Source: CAVQDV01 sp963711375 (GTDB taxonomy: Bacteria; Pseudomonadota; Gammaproteobacteria; Coxiellales; Coxiellaceae). Taken from it: a DNA stretch of 64,000 nucleotides. The position numbers and the translations under genes are program-made. The first letter of the stretch is position 1. Each line of letters starts with the position of its first letter. Of this stretch, positions 25,183-35,322 are shown piece by piece. The notes below the pieces were generated by a model. The model did not search any database. It was not told the origin of the DNA and saw only the letters and a list, made by a program, of their open reading frames with translations. The stretch is from the NCBI GenBank assembly GCA_963711375.1, contig CAVQDV010000005.1:310001-374000 (forward strand), written 5' to 3'.

Positions 25183-25977
25183 TCATACAGCGATCGGTGC
25201 TTTTATTATCGCTTGCGGATTATAATTCAAAAATTCAAAATCTTCAAAATTATAATCAAAAATCGAAGCTGGTTTACGCTTAATATTTAATTGTGGCAAA
25301 GCCTCCGGTTTTCGGGATAATTGCTCATTAACCGCCGGATAATGATTTAAATAAATATGGCAATCACCACCAGACCACACAAAATCTCCAACCTCTAAAT
25401 TACATTGCTCTGCGATCATGTGCGTTAGCAAAGAATACGAAGCGATATTAAAGGGAACGCCCAAAAAAGCATCCGCCGAACGTTGTGTCAATTTGCAAGA
25501 TAATTTTCCATTTACCACATAAAATTGAAATAATAAATGACAAGGTGGCAAAGCCATTTTGTTGAGCTCACCCACATTCCAAGCGCTCACAATTAAACGT
25601 CGAGAATCTGGATTCGAACGAATTTGTGAAATTAATTCAGATATCTGATCCACAACACGACCATCCGCCGTTTCCCAGCGGCGCCACTGTTTCCCATATA
25701 TCGGACCCAAATCACCCTTTTCATCGGCCCACTCATTCCAAATGCTCACGCCATTCTCTTTTAAATAGCGAATATTGGTATCACCTCGCAGAAACCACAG
25801 CAATTCATGCAACACACTTTTCACGTGCACTTTTTTCGTCGTGAGCAGAGGAAAGCCTTGGCTTAAATCAAAGCGCATATCACAGCCAAAAATACTTTTA
25901 ATGCCAACTCCAGTGCGATCTCTCTTCTCACATCCATTTTTCAAAATGTGCTGTAAAAAATCCAAGTAAGTTTGCAT
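25183..25977 (-). CDS. thyA: Thymidylate synthase
   Basis: This 264-residue enzyme methylates dUMP to dTMP using methylene-tetrahydrofolate. The start MQTYLDFLQHILKNGCEKRDRTG is canonical in form. Catalytic Cys lies in LPPCHLLFQFYV; the dUMP-binding RRLIVSAWN, SADAFLGVPFNIASY and the C-terminal IKAPIAV are all present. Length equals that of the E. coli enzyme (264). It is last in the rppH-ptsP-lgt-thyA block and ends 8 bp from the convergent histidine kinase gene. Confidence 0.97.
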   Translation of the reverse strand: MQTYLDFLQHILKNGCEKRDRTGVGIKSIFGCDMRFDLSQGFPLLTTKKVHVKSVLHELLWFLRGDTNIRYLKENGVSIWNEWADEKGDLGPIYGKQWRRWETADGRVVDQISELISQIRSNPDSRRLIVSAWNVGELNKMALPPCHLLFQFYVVNGKLSCKLTQRSADAFLGVPFNIASYSLLTHMIAEQCNLEVGDFVWSGGDCHIYLNHYPAVNEQLSRKPEALPQLNIKRKPASIFDYNFEDFEFLNYNPQAIIKAPIAV

Positions 25978-25992
25978 GATTACTCCAATTTA

Positions 25993-26310
25993 TTAAGCAT
26001 GCTGCGCAAGCACGCCTACCAATAAAACTGTCCACGCCACCCAAACAGAAGTAATACCAACCTTCATGTGCTCGCGTTTAACCGCCAACATAAAAATAGC
26101 TACCACACTTCCGATGACGATCGGAACTACTACCAATCCCAGCGTCCATTGTAAAATTTTCCCAACTGAATCTTGCGAGAAAATCATCGATAACCAATGA
26201 ACCACCTGTGCATGCATATACAATAAAGCATGTAAACCCAGCACCAATTGGTTTCTCAAAAATATTGCCACAATTGACAATACAATAATTGCTAAAACAC
26301 TTTTAAACAT
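25993..26310 (-). CDS. Small three-helix membrane protein between lgt and thyA
   Basis: This protein of about 105 residues has three hydrophobic segments: VLAIIVLSIVAIFL at the start, a middle WTLGLVVVPIVIGSVVAIFM, and a terminal ITSVWVAWTVLLVGVLAQ. I place the start at the ATG at 26310 (MFKSVLAIIV) because AAGGAG lies 9 bases upstream; this overlaps the lgt stop by 8 bp. No family was recognised. Operon position suggests co-expression with lgt and thyA only. Confidence 0.65.
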   Translation of the reverse strand: MFKSVLAIIVLSIVAIFLRNQLVLGLHALLYMHAQVVHWLSMIFSQDSVGKILQWTLGLVVVPIVIGSVVAIFMLAVKREHMKVGITSVWVAWTVLLVGVLAQHA

Positions 26311-27097
26311 CTCGTGAACTCCTTTTTTTATACACAATAAACAGGGCCACAGCCCCAGCTAAAATCATGGGTAAGGATAGCAGCTGTCCCATCGTGAGCC
26401 AACCCCAGGCGAGAAAACCCAACTGAGGATCCGGTTGACGAAAAAATTCCGCAAAAAACCGAAAGCATCCATACACCAATAAAAATAAAGCCGAAACCGC
26501 AAAACGCGGCCTGGGCTTTCGAGAAAAAAACCACAAAATTAAAAAAAGCGAGACGCCTTCCAGCAGAAATTCATAAATCTGCGAAGGATGTCGAGGCAAA
26601 GGACCTCCATCCGGAAACACCATGCCCCAGGGCATCGTAGTCACACGCCCCCACAATTCGCCATTAATAAAGTTACCCACGCGCCCTGCCGCCAAACCGA
26701 TCGGCACAAAAGGCACCATAAAATCGGTAATTTCCCACACCGAACGATTAATTTTTCCACTGTACCACCAAAGGGCACATAAAACACCAAGCATCCCGCC
26801 ATGAAACGACATGCCACCATCCCACACTCTAAAGAAAATCAGCGGATTATGAATGAAATTTGGAAAATCATAAAAAAGCATATAGCCAATTCGGCCTCCC
26901 AGAATAACACCGAGAGCCGCATAGAAAATGAGATCACTCACCTCTGCGGAGCTAAAATGATTATGAGGAAACTTGCCACGATAATTGGCGAGCAGCCAGG
27001 CGCCCGCAAACCCGACCAAGTACATAATCCCATACCAGTGCACCTTGACGGGTCCAATCGAAAAGGCAATAGGATTGATATGAGGGTAATACAGCAT
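26303..27097 (-). CDS. lgt: Prolipoprotein diacylglyceryl transferase
   Basis: Lgt transfers diacylglycerol from phosphatidylglycerol to the lipobox Cys of prolipoproteins at the inner membrane. The signature GRVGNFINGELWGRVT is intact, as are VHWYGIMYL, GGMSFHGGMLG and PRHPSQIYE. It has seven hydrophobic helices. The start MLYYPHINPIAFSIGPVKVH at 27097 has GGAG upstream and matches family starts, so the longer ATG at 27133 is not used. Predicted length is 264 residues. Confidence 0.96.
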   Translation of the reverse strand: MLYYPHINPIAFSIGPVKVHWYGIMYLVGFAGAWLLANYRGKFPHNHFSSAEVSDLIFYAALGVILGGRIGYMLFYDFPNFIHNPLIFFRVWDGGMSFHGGMLGVLCALWWYSGKINRSVWEITDFMVPFVPIGLAAGRVGNFINGELWGRVTTMPWGMVFPDGGPLPRHPSQIYEFLLEGVSLFLILWFFSRKPRPRFAVSALFLLVYGCFRFFAEFFRQPDPQLGFLAWGWLTMGQLLSLPMILAGAVALFIVYKKRSSRDV

Positions 27098-27244
27098 TAA
27101 GTACTCCGTTACAAACAGAGCCAATTCGACCATTTTTTGGCTTTGCCGTCAATCCTCATTACAAAAGCGAAAGGGAGGCATCTCAAAAGCAAGCCCTGCC
27201 CTGGTATTTCATATTTTATGGAATGGAGGAAAAAACTCGCAGAG

Positions 27245-29527
27245 CTACATCTTGCCCGCACGAATTAGGCCACCCAGCCCCGCTTCTTCCAACGCGGATT
27301 CCATATGGCCACGCACTTCGGTAGCATCATCCATTTTTAAAACTTCTTTCACTAAATGCCGGGCGCGTTTTATCGAGAAATTTCTCACCACCCATTTTAC
27401 TCGCGGTAATGCGCGCGCATTCATGCTCAAAGAATCAAAGCCCATTCCCAGTAATAAAACAACAGCAACAGGATCGCTCGCTAATTCCCCACAGACGCTC
27501 ACCAATTTATTCGCGCGATGCCCGGCTTTCACAATATCCGCTAAAGCTCGTAAAACCGCAGGATGTAAGCCATTATATAAATTGGCTACTCGTGGATTAT
27601 TTCGGTCCACCGCTAATAAATACTGAATTAAATCATTTGTGCCCACAGATAAAAAATCTACCCGTTTTGCTAATTCATACGCTTGATACACGGCCGCTGG
27701 CACCTCAATCATTAAGCCCAATTTAGGCAAGGGAATTTTTATGCCCTCTTCCAGTAATTCCCGATGTGCTTGTTTAATTAAGCGCAGAGATTCTTCCACC
27801 TCGTTCACATTCGTAATCATCGGTAAAAGCAGAGACAAATTTTCAAGCCCTACACTGGCATGCAGCATAGCCCGAATTTGCTGAATAAAAATTTCAGGGT
27901 GATCTAAGGAAATTCGAATACCCCGCCACCCTAAAAATGGATTTTCTTCCTCAACTGGAAAATACGTTAATTGTTTATCACCACCCACATCCAAGGTGCG
28001 CATGACCACCGGACGCGGTGAAAAAGTATGTAATAATTGCCGATACATAATGCGCTGCTCTTCTTCACTCGGAAAACGTGCACGCAACATGAAGGGTAAT
28101 TCTGTGCGATAAAGGCCTATGCCCTCTGCGCCCACACTGATGGATAAACCAACCTCAACTTCCAAACCGGTATTAATGTATAAAGAAACACGATGACTAT
28201 CCTGCGTTTCAGCCGGTAAATCTCGTAAGGCAATTAATTCTGCATCGAGCTGCAATTCTTCTGCCAGCAGCGATTTAAATTCTTTTTTCAGCGCAAGGGA
28301 AGGCGATAAATACACCTGACCGTTGTAACCATCTACAATTAATTCTTTTCCCGCCAATTGATTAATGGGTGTGCCTGTTAAACCCATAACGGTGGGAACA
28401 CCCATCGCACGCGCTAAAATCGCCACATGAGAATTTCCAGAACCCGAACCTGACACAATTCCCACTAAAGCACCTTCAGGAACTTCAAATAATAACGAGG
28501 GTGTCACTTCCTCGCTTATTAGTATCGTGTTCTTCGGATAATCTGGTTTTTCCGTTTGGCCTTCTTGCATGTGCATCAAAATTCTTCGGCCCAAATCGCG
28601 AAAATCCCCAGCTCTTTCTTGCAAATAAGGATCGTCCAGAGATTCAAAATGCAAAATATGTTTTTTAATGACGCGTTTTAAAGCACCCTGTGCCCACTGT
28701 CCATTTTCAATTTCAGACTCTACTTCACTCATGAGCGAGCGGCTATCTAAAATTCGCGAATATGCCTCAAATAAAGCATTTTCTGCCACACTCAATTTGT
28801 TTTTCGCTTTTACTTGCAGATCATGAATTTCTTCGCGAGCCTTTACTAAGGCATTTTCAAATAAATTAATTTCAGCTTCTGTATTGCTGGTTTCTTGTTC
28901 TGGAATGGCTTCTAAATCAGCTGCTAAAAAAACAACGACGGCACGACCAATAGCAACGCCACCTGCACCTGGCAAACCGGAAACAAAGGTATCAGTGACT
29001 TTTTTGCCTCGACGTACCTTCTCCATAAATTCTTGAACGGCGCCCCTCGAACGCGCTTCGCCAATAATTCCCGCTAATTGCGCCGACATCGTGACAAGCG
29101 AGGCTTCTTCCTCTTCACTAAATTCACGCTCATGAATGTGCTGAAGCACTAAAATACCGAGGAGCTCGCCCTGCTGCATCATCGGCACGCCAATAAAGGA
29201 TTCGAAATTTTTATCTTTTAATCGTGGATGCGCTTTGTAATTAGGATTCGACTTCGCATTTTTTAAATTGATGGACTCCTCTCGCTCTCCAACCAAACCG
29301 ACAAGACCTTCACCCAACTTGATTTTCGTTTTTCCAATAGCTTCTTCATCATAACCGACGCCCGCCATCAAAACATAAACGCCATGCGATTCATCAATAA
29401 GATAAATAGCACCAGCGTCCGCCTGCAAATCGGAGACAATATTTTCAATAACCCCTCGCAAACCGCTCAGAAAATCTGGGGCAGTTTGGAAAGTTTGAAT
29501 AATTTTTTTAATCGCGCGTAGTGCCAT
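27245..29527 (-). CDS. ptsP: PEP-protein phosphotransferase of the nitrogen PTS (GAF + Enzyme I)
   Basis: An N-terminal GAF domain (residues ~5-150) precedes an Enzyme I module. Visible features are the phosphohistidine segment SGSGSGNSHVAILARAMGVPT, the PEP-binding GIGLYRTELPFM, DVGGDKQLTYFP, GWRGIRISL, and the C-terminal SVGTNDLIQYLLAVDRNN and VCGELASDP. PtsP autophosphorylates from PEP and passes phosphate to NPr. I start at the ATG at 29527 (MALRAIKKII), as in homologues; the frame extends 13 codons further upstream, to the rppH stop. About 760 residues. Confidence 0.95.
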   Translation of the reverse strand: MALRAIKKIIQTFQTAPDFLSGLRGVIENIVSDLQADAGAIYLIDESHGVYVLMAGVGYDEEAIGKTKIKLGEGLVGLVGEREESINLKNAKSNPNYKAHPRLKDKNFESFIGVPMMQQGELLGILVLQHIHEREFSEEEEASLVTMSAQLAGIIGEARSRGAVQEFMEKVRRGKKVTDTFVSGLPGAGGVAIGRAVVVFLAADLEAIPEQETSNTEAEINLFENALVKAREEIHDLQVKAKNKLSVAENALFEAYSRILDSRSLMSEVESEIENGQWAQGALKRVIKKHILHFESLDDPYLQERAGDFRDLGRRILMHMQEGQTEKPDYPKNTILISEEVTPSLLFEVPEGALVGIVSGSGSGNSHVAILARAMGVPTVMGLTGTPINQLAGKELIVDGYNGQVYLSPSLALKKEFKSLLAEELQLDAELIALRDLPAETQDSHRVSLYINTGLEVEVGLSISVGAEGIGLYRTELPFMLRARFPSEEEQRIMYRQLLHTFSPRPVVMRTLDVGGDKQLTYFPVEEENPFLGWRGIRISLDHPEIFIQQIRAMLHASVGLENLSLLLPMITNVNEVEESLRLIKQAHRELLEEGIKIPLPKLGLMIEVPAAVYQAYELAKRVDFLSVGTNDLIQYLLAVDRNNPRVANLYNGLHPAVLRALADIVKAGHRANKLVSVCGELASDPVAVVLLLGMGFDSLSMNARALPRVKWVVRNFSIKRARHLVKEVLKMDDATEVRGHMESALEEAGLGGLIRAGKM

Positions 29528-29566
29528 CACACTAGAATACCGCAGAGAAGACTCGAAGTCAGGCAA

Positions 29567-30040
29567 TTAGAATGGGGAACTTGCAAATTCTTCTAAAATT
29601 TTTCGATACACATTTCGTTTGAAGGAGATGACATTCAAAGTGGGATACCAATAATCCACCCATTTCCATTCATCGAATTCTGGTCTTTCTGCACGATCTA
29701 ATGAAATTTTTTTCTCACCCGCTACCAAGCGTAATAAAAACCACTTTTGTTTTTGGCCTATAATTAGCGGTTTTTCGTGATGGCGGATAAATCGAGCTGG
29801 CAATTTATATTTCAGCCATTGCTTACTTTCCGCGACAATTTCAACGTCTTCAGGATCAAGCCCAAGCTCTTCATTTAATTCTCGATACATAGCATCAAGC
29901 GAGGCTTCTCCCTCATGAATTCCACCCTGCGGAAATTGCCACGCATTCCGAATCCCAAAGCGCTTAGCAAAAAGCAGCTGCTTTTTATCGTTGCAAACAA
30001 TTATCCCAACATTAAGCCTATAACCTTGTTCTTGGTCCAT
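29567..30040 (-). CDS. rppH: RNA pyrophosphohydrolase (Nudix)
   Basis: This 157-residue Nudix enzyme removes pyrophosphate from the 5' end of mRNAs and so triggers RNase E decay. The N-terminus MDQEQGYRLNVGIIVCND and the Nudix box GGIHEGEASLDAMYRELNEE followed by LG are typical, with KRNVYRKILEEFA near the C-terminus. It is the first gene of rppH-ptsP-lgt-x-thyA, divergent from nrdA. Confidence 0.95.
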   Translation of the reverse strand: MDQEQGYRLNVGIIVCNDKKQLLFAKRFGIRNAWQFPQGGIHEGEASLDAMYRELNEELGLDPEDVEIVAESKQWLKYKLPARFIRHHEKPLIIGQKQKWFLLRLVAGEKKISLDRAERPEFDEWKWVDYWYPTLNVISFKRNVYRKILEEFASSPF

Positions 30041-30164
30041 TTTATTTTCCCTTCACCCTAAATACCCCTCCTATAGACTTTCCAGAATTTTCAGCGGGAA
30101 CTCTTTTTCCTCACAACTTATCCACAATTTTCCCCCAGGTTATCCTATTGCAATTCCAAAAAAA

Positions 30165-30213
30165 ACACATTATCTTGTGTTTATAACCTCTGGAAACACC
30201 CATATGTTGGGGT
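30165..30213. promoter_or_regulatory. Two tandem NrdR-like boxes upstream of nrdA
   Basis: ACACATTATCTTGTGT (30165-30180) and ACCCATATGTTGGGGT (30198-30213) are 16-bp imperfect palindromes, 33 bp apart start to start. NrdR, the nucleotide-sensing repressor of ribonucleotide reductase genes, binds paired 16-bp boxes about three helical turns apart upstream of nrd operons. The pair ends 39 bp before the nrdA ATG. Confidence 0.6.
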
Positions 30214-30252
30214 TAGCAGTTTTTTCACTTATCAACCTGGAGCTCGGACGCC

Positions 30253-33065
30253 ATGACCCTAAACAACCAAAACAGTACTATTTCTCAGGAAGACCCGCGC
30301 CTAACGGAAGCGCTGGAACCCGGCCAACTGCGTGTCATTAAACGCAATGGCTCACTCGCCAAATTTGACGACATTCGCATCGAAGTCGCCATGAAAAAAG
30401 CCTTCCTCGCCGTTGAAGGCGAACACGCCTCCAATTCCGAACGCATACAAAGTATCACTAAAACTCTCACCGAACAAATCAGCCAACGCTTTAAACGCCG
30501 CTGGCCCTATGGCGGAACGATTCACATCGAAGCCATTCAAGATCAAGTAGAATTAGTGCTGATGCGCTCCGGTGAACAACAAATCGCACGCGCTTACGTT
30601 CTTTATCGCGAAAAACGCCGACAAGAACGTGGAGAAACTGTAGCTCGTGATAGCGACATCCACGTTATCCTCGACGACGGCCAACGCGTGCCCTTGGATC
30701 AACATTGGCTCGCTCAATTAGCCATTGACGCCTGTGCCGACTTAAAAGATGTAGCCCCCACTCAGGTGATTGAAGATACCCGCAATAATATTTTTGACGG
30801 CATCGCTCTCAAAGATATTTATAAAGCGATGGTAATGAGCGCCAGAACCTTAGTGGAAAATGAACCAAATTACACTTACGTCACCGCGCGTCTACTTCTG
30901 CAAGATCTTTATAATGAAGCATTAACAGGCCTTTCTATCGCACATGATCTCACAAAGCAACCCATCAAAACACTTTATCCAAAAGCGTTTGAAGGATTTT
31001 TAAAGCATGGCGTAGAACATGAACATATTGATGCTCGTTTACTCGAATTTGATTTACAGGCTTTATCGCAAGCGATAAAACCCGAACGTGATCAACAATT
31101 TTCGTATTTAAGTTTACAAACCTTGTATGACCGTTATTTTATTCATCACAAAGGCGTGCGCGTAGAATTGCCTCAAGTCTTTTTTATGCGCGTGGCCATG
31201 GGTCTTTGCCTAAGCGAAGGCGCGCAAAAAAATGAACGCGCCATTGAATTTTATAATTTAATGTCTTCCTTTGATTATATGAGCTCGACACCCACCTTAT
31301 TTAATTCCGGCACACTGCGTCCACAATTATCCAGCTGTTTTTTAACAACCGTTCCTGATGATTTAGATGGTATTTATGGTGCCATTAAAGACAATGCACT
31401 GCTTTCCAAATATGCGGGCGGACTTGGTAACGATTGGACACCAGTGCGCGGCAATTGGTGCTTATATTAAAGGCACAAACGGAAAATCTCTCGGCGTCGT
31501 TCCTTTTTTAAAAGTGGCAGACTGCCACGGCTGTAGCGGTTAATCAAGGCGGAAAACGCAAAGGAGCGGTGTGTGCTTATTTAGAAACCTGGCACATGGA
31601 CATCGAAGAATTTTTAGAATTGCGGAAAAATACCGGTGACGAACGCCGTCGCACACACGACATGAATACCGCCAATTGGATTCCTGATTTATTTCATGAA
31701 ACGTGTTTTCGAAAATCAAGATTGGACTTTATTTTCTCCGGATGAAGTTCCTCGATTTGCATGATCTATATGGCGATGCGTTTGAAAAAGCCTACGTAGA
31801 GCACGAAGCAAAGGCCGCGCGTGGGGACATACGCTCAAAAATTATTCCCGCTGTTAAATTATGGCGCAAAATGCTAGGTCTATTATTTGAAACGGGGCAT
31901 CCATGGGTGACATTTAAAGATCCTTGCAATTTACGCTCGCCGCAACAGCATATCGGCGTGGTTCACAGCTCGAATTTGTGCACCGAAATTACCTTAAATA
32001 CCTCGAAAGAAGAAATTGCCGTTTGTAATTTGGGCTCCGTTAATTTGCTCAATCATATGAAAGACGGCAAGCTCGATACAGAAAAATTAGCAAGAACCGT
32101 GAAAACCGCAATTCGTATGCTCGATAATGTGATCGACATTAATTATTACAGCGTGCCACAAGCCAAAAATTCCAACTACAAACACCGCCCTATCGGCTTT
32201 GGAATTATGGGTTTTCAAGATGCGCTTTATGTGCAAAAAATTCCATATGCTTCCAATGAGGCCGTGGAATTTGCGGATAGTTGCATGGAACACATTAGCT
32301 ATAATGCCATCGAAGCTTCCTCGGAATTAGCAAAAGAACGCGGCGCTTATGAAAGTTACCAAGGTTCTTTGTGGAGCCAAGGCATACTGCCGATCGATTC
32401 GATTAAAAAATTAGCAGAATATCGCGGAGAATATTTGGATCAAAATACCGAGCAAACGCTTGGATTGGGATGCACTTCGCAAGAAAATTAAAAAACAAGG
32501 TATGCGCAATTCCAACACGATGGCCATTGCACCAACGGCTACCATTTCGAATATTTGTGCCGTTTCGCAATCGATTGAACCGACTTACCAAAATTTTTAT
32601 GTGAAGTCGAATTTATCGGGCGAATTTACGGTTGCGAATCCCTTTCTCGTGAATGATTTAAAAGCCCTGGGGCTTTGGGACAATGTGATGGTGCACGATT
32701 TAAAATATTATAATGGCAGCCTGCAAGCCATTGAACGAATTCCAGAGGATATTAAACAACGTTATGCAACGGCGTTTGAAATTGAGCCACAATGGTTGGT
32801 GGATGCCGCTTCTCGTCGACAAAAATGGATTGACCAAGCGCAGTCGCTCAATCTTTACATGGCTGAACCTTCCGGGAAAAAACTCGATATTTTATATCGC
32901 ATGGCCTGGTTACGCGGACTTAAGACTACCTATTACCTGCGAAGCCTTGGTGCCTCGAGCACTGAAAAAGCCACGATCAACGATGGGCAACTCAACGCGG
33001 TTAGGCAAGCGCCTGAAGCGAAGGCTTGCTCTATCGAAGATCCTGATTGTGAAGCGTGTCAATAA
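30253..33065 (+). pseudogene. nrdA: Ribonucleoside-diphosphate reductase alpha subunit, five +1 frameshifts
   Basis: The gene is conserved end to end (ATP-cone at residues ~25-120, LFNSGTLRPQLSSCFL, catalytic and C-terminal CEAC), but the frame breaks five times. The breaks fit single extra bases at 31450 (CGC-G-GCA), about 31520-31526, 31695 (TTT-C-ATG), 31753 (CCT-C-GAT) and 32462 (CTT-G-GAT). Removing them gives 935 residues with no internal stop. NrdA reduces ribonucleotides to deoxyribonucleotides with NrdB and is normally essential. Either this copy is dead, or the bases are sequencing insertions, or they are bypassed. NrdR-like boxes lie upstream. Confidence 0.85.
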
Positions 33066-33079
33066 AGGGAGGATTACAC

Positions 33080-34245
33080 ATGACAAGTAAAAATGCATCA
33101 TTATTAGATTGGGATGATTACGAAGATACTGATAACAGTATCGCCAAAAACATAGAAAAACCTGCTGAAAAAGCCATAATCGGCGCAGGCAGCACGGGCT
33201 TAGAAAATTTAGAAATGGGTGCCGCACGTATTCAAGTCGATGACAAAAAAATTATTAATTGTCGTGCTGATTTAAATCAACTAGTGCCCTTTAAATATAC
33301 CTGGGCTTGGGAAAAATATTTAGCTGGCTGCTCGAATCACTGGATGCCGAATGAAATTAATATGTCGGCAGATATTGCCCTTTGGAAAGATCCAAATGGT
33401 TTAACCGATGATGAACGTCATCATTATTAAACATAGCCTTGGGTTTTTTTCAACAGCTGATTCTTTAGTGGCGAATAATTTGGTGTTGGCAGTTTATCGT
33501 CATATTACAAATCCCGAATGCCGACAATATTTATTACGCCAAGCCTTCGAAGAAGCCCTGCACACGCATGCTTATCAACACGTCATTGAAAGTTTAGGCC
33601 TAGATGAAGCCGAAGTTTTCAATATGTATCGCGAATTACCGGCTGTTGCAAACAAAGCGGCTTGGGCAATTCCTTTCACACAAAGTTTAGGCGATCCAAC
33701 GTTTAGCACAGGTACCCGTGAAAACAATCAGCGTTTGCTGCGCGATTTAATTGCATTTTATGTGGTATTTGAAGGCATTTTCTTCTACGTGGGCTTTACG
33801 CAGATTTTAGCAATGGGCCGCCGCGGAAAAATGACCGGAACTTCCGAACAATTTCAATATATTTTGCGTGATGAATCCATGCACTGTAATTTTGGTATTG
33901 ATGTCATTAATCAAATTAAAATTGAAAATCCGGATCTTTGGACAACGGATTTCCAAAAAGAAATTATCGACATGATTAAAGAAGGCGTCGATCTCGAATG
34001 CCAATACGCTAGAGATACGATGCCACGCGGTATTTTGGGCCTAAATGCCGAGATGTTTAATGATTATTTGCAATACATTGCCAATCGTCGTTGTAGCACA
34101 AATTGGCATTTCAGAACAATATCCCGGCGTTAAAAATCCTTTCCCTTGGATGAGTGAAATGATGGACTTAAAAAAGGAAAAGAATTTCTTTGAAACTCGC
34201 GTAATTGAATACCAAGCGGGCGGCACTTTGAAGTGGGAAGATTAA
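33080..34245 (+). pseudogene. nrdB: Ribonucleoside-diphosphate reductase beta subunit, two +1 frameshifts
   Basis: The ATG at 33080 has AAGGGAGG upstream and lies 14 bp after the nrdA stop. The product is recognisable as the di-iron tyrosyl-radical subunit: YTWAWEKYLAGCSNHWMPNE, EEALHTHAY, FYVVFEGIFFYVGF and LRDESMHCNFG carry the metal-ligand regions, and the end is a normal NrdB tail. The frame is broken by an extra T at 33428 (CAT-TAT-T-AAA, creating a stop) and an extra A at 34095 (TGT-A-GCA). Corrected length is 387 residues. The same kind of damage is seen in nrdA. Confidence 0.85.
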
Positions 34246-34527
34246 GCTTCCAAATCCCAGCCCTCTCCCGCACGGGGAGAGGGGCCTGCCACGCCGTCCC
34301 CAACCTTTCAATTCCTGCATCGCGCATACCAGCCCAAACAGTTTTTTGGAAAAATCATGATAATCAACAAAATAAAAGCTAACGTCTGTTAGGTTGCGAC
34401 CACCAACATTTTTTAAGAATAAAAAAAAGATGCTTTGAGATTCACTTTCTAAAAAGGCCAGAAACCATTACTCAGTTGTGTTTGGATTATCTCACTGGTA
34501 ACAACATCACACTTAGAAAAACTCAAC
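34246..34527. other. Gap with a REP-like hairpin and a truncated MITE copy
   Basis: CCTCTCCC-GCAC-GGGGAGAGG (about 34260-34284) is a GC-rich hairpin just after nrdB that may end its transcript; similar units are at 56591 and 57443. From 34323 to 34527 runs a 5' portion of the MITE-like repeat described at 38005, starting CGCATACCAGCCCAAAC. It is cut at its 3' end exactly where IS66 begins. No gene is seen. Confidence 0.7.
34323..34527. repeat. MITE-like element, copy 1 (truncated by IS66)
   Basis: This 205-bp copy matches the first four fifths of the full ~253-bp copies at 38005, 39113 and 41030. It starts with the terminal repeat CGCATACCAGCCCAAAC and shares with copy 3 the TCGCGCATA left border. 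The last ~48 bp, including the right terminal repeat, are missing because IS66 starts at 34528; they are not found on the far side of IS66. Confidence 0.85.
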
Positions 34528-34610
34528 GTAAGCGTTCAGCCAATTACATCTACCAAAGCTAATTAAATCCCCGCATGCTATTCGCTCCGAAAATAACCAG
34601 GAGCAAATTA

Positions 34611-34925
34611 ATGCCAAAGATTAATGAAGAAAAGCGCGAGCGTTGGAAAGCCATTCTCAAAGAGCAAGAAATAAGCGGGCTATCTCGCCAAGCATTTTGC
34701 AAAAATCAAAATATACCCTTCTCGAATTTCGCTTATTATCAAAATATTTTTCGAAAGCAAAAGCACCCAAACTCTACGGGCACCTTTTCACCGGTAAATG
34801 TCTCAAAACTATCTAGTCCACAAGAAATTCGCGTGGTGTTGCCGAATGGATTTCAGTGCTTATTCCCCTGCAACGTGGAAATAAATCAAGTTAAAGAATT
34901 GGTGAGGACACTTTTATTATGCTGA
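34611..34925 (+). CDS. tnpA: IS66 accessory protein TnpA
   Basis: This protein of about 104 residues has a helix-turn-helix-like N-terminus (KRERWKAILKEQEISGLSRQ, AFCKNQNIPFSNFAYY) and the VVLPNGFQCLFP motif of IS66 OrfA proteins. The ATG at 34611 is preferred, with CAGGAG upstream, over the upstream in-frame ATG at 34575. Its stop overlaps tnpB by 7 bp. Confidence 0.9.
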   Translation: MPKINEEKRERWKAILKEQEISGLSRQAFCKNQNIPFSNFAYYQNIFRKQKHPNSTGTFSPVNVSKLSSPQEIRVVLPNGFQCLFPCNVEINQVKELVRTLLLC

Positions 34926-35269
34926 TGCCAAATGATCTGAAAATATATTTTTATACAGAGCCGGTAGACATGAGAAAATCCATCGATACACTTTGTATCC
35001 TGGTCTCTGACGTTTTAAAAATGAATCCTACGGATGGAAATTTATTCCTATTTCGAAGCAGAAGCGGGAATAAATTAAAAGCTTTATACTATGAAACTAA
35101 TTGCTTTACGCTTTGGTATAGACGACTTGAGAAGGGGCGTTTTGTTTTTCTGAAAGATGCCCATGGACAAATAGAAATGACTCGAGAACATTTTAATTGG
35201 CTTTTAGCGAGCGATAAGTATTCTCGGCTCGAGGCTATGGAGCCCAGTCAAATCGCGAATTTTAGCTAA
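34919..35269 (+). CDS. tnpB: IS66 accessory protein TnpB
   Basis: This 116-residue protein has the IS66 OrfB signature: KIYFYTEPVDMRKSIDTL near the N-terminus, then NLFLFRSRSGNKLKALYYE and CFTLWYRRLEKGRF. It is required for transposition together with TnpC in studied IS66 elements; the biochemical role is not settled. It overlaps tnpA and precedes tnpC by 53 bp. Confidence 0.95.
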   Translation: MLMPNDLKIYFYTEPVDMRKSIDTLCILVSDVLKMNPTDGNLFLFRSRSGNKLKALYYETNCFTLWYRRLEKGRFVFLKDAHGQIEMTREHFNWLLASDKYSRLEAMEPSQIANFS

Positions 35270-35322
35270 ATTCTTTGAATAAAAATCTCGAAAAAATTAG
35301 GATCATCTGATATATTACGCGA

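Noticed and set aside
31703..32491. Internal nrdA frame taken as a separate gene
   Set aside because: It is a middle part of nrdA between frameshifts; its first 14 residues come from a wrong frame.
33427..33430. Programmed frameshift like that of prfB at the TAT-TAA stop in nrdB
   Set aside because: The stop context invites the idea, but no internal Shine-Dalgarno at the right spacing was seen, and six other shift sites have no stop codon, so I list it only as one option within the frameshift finding.
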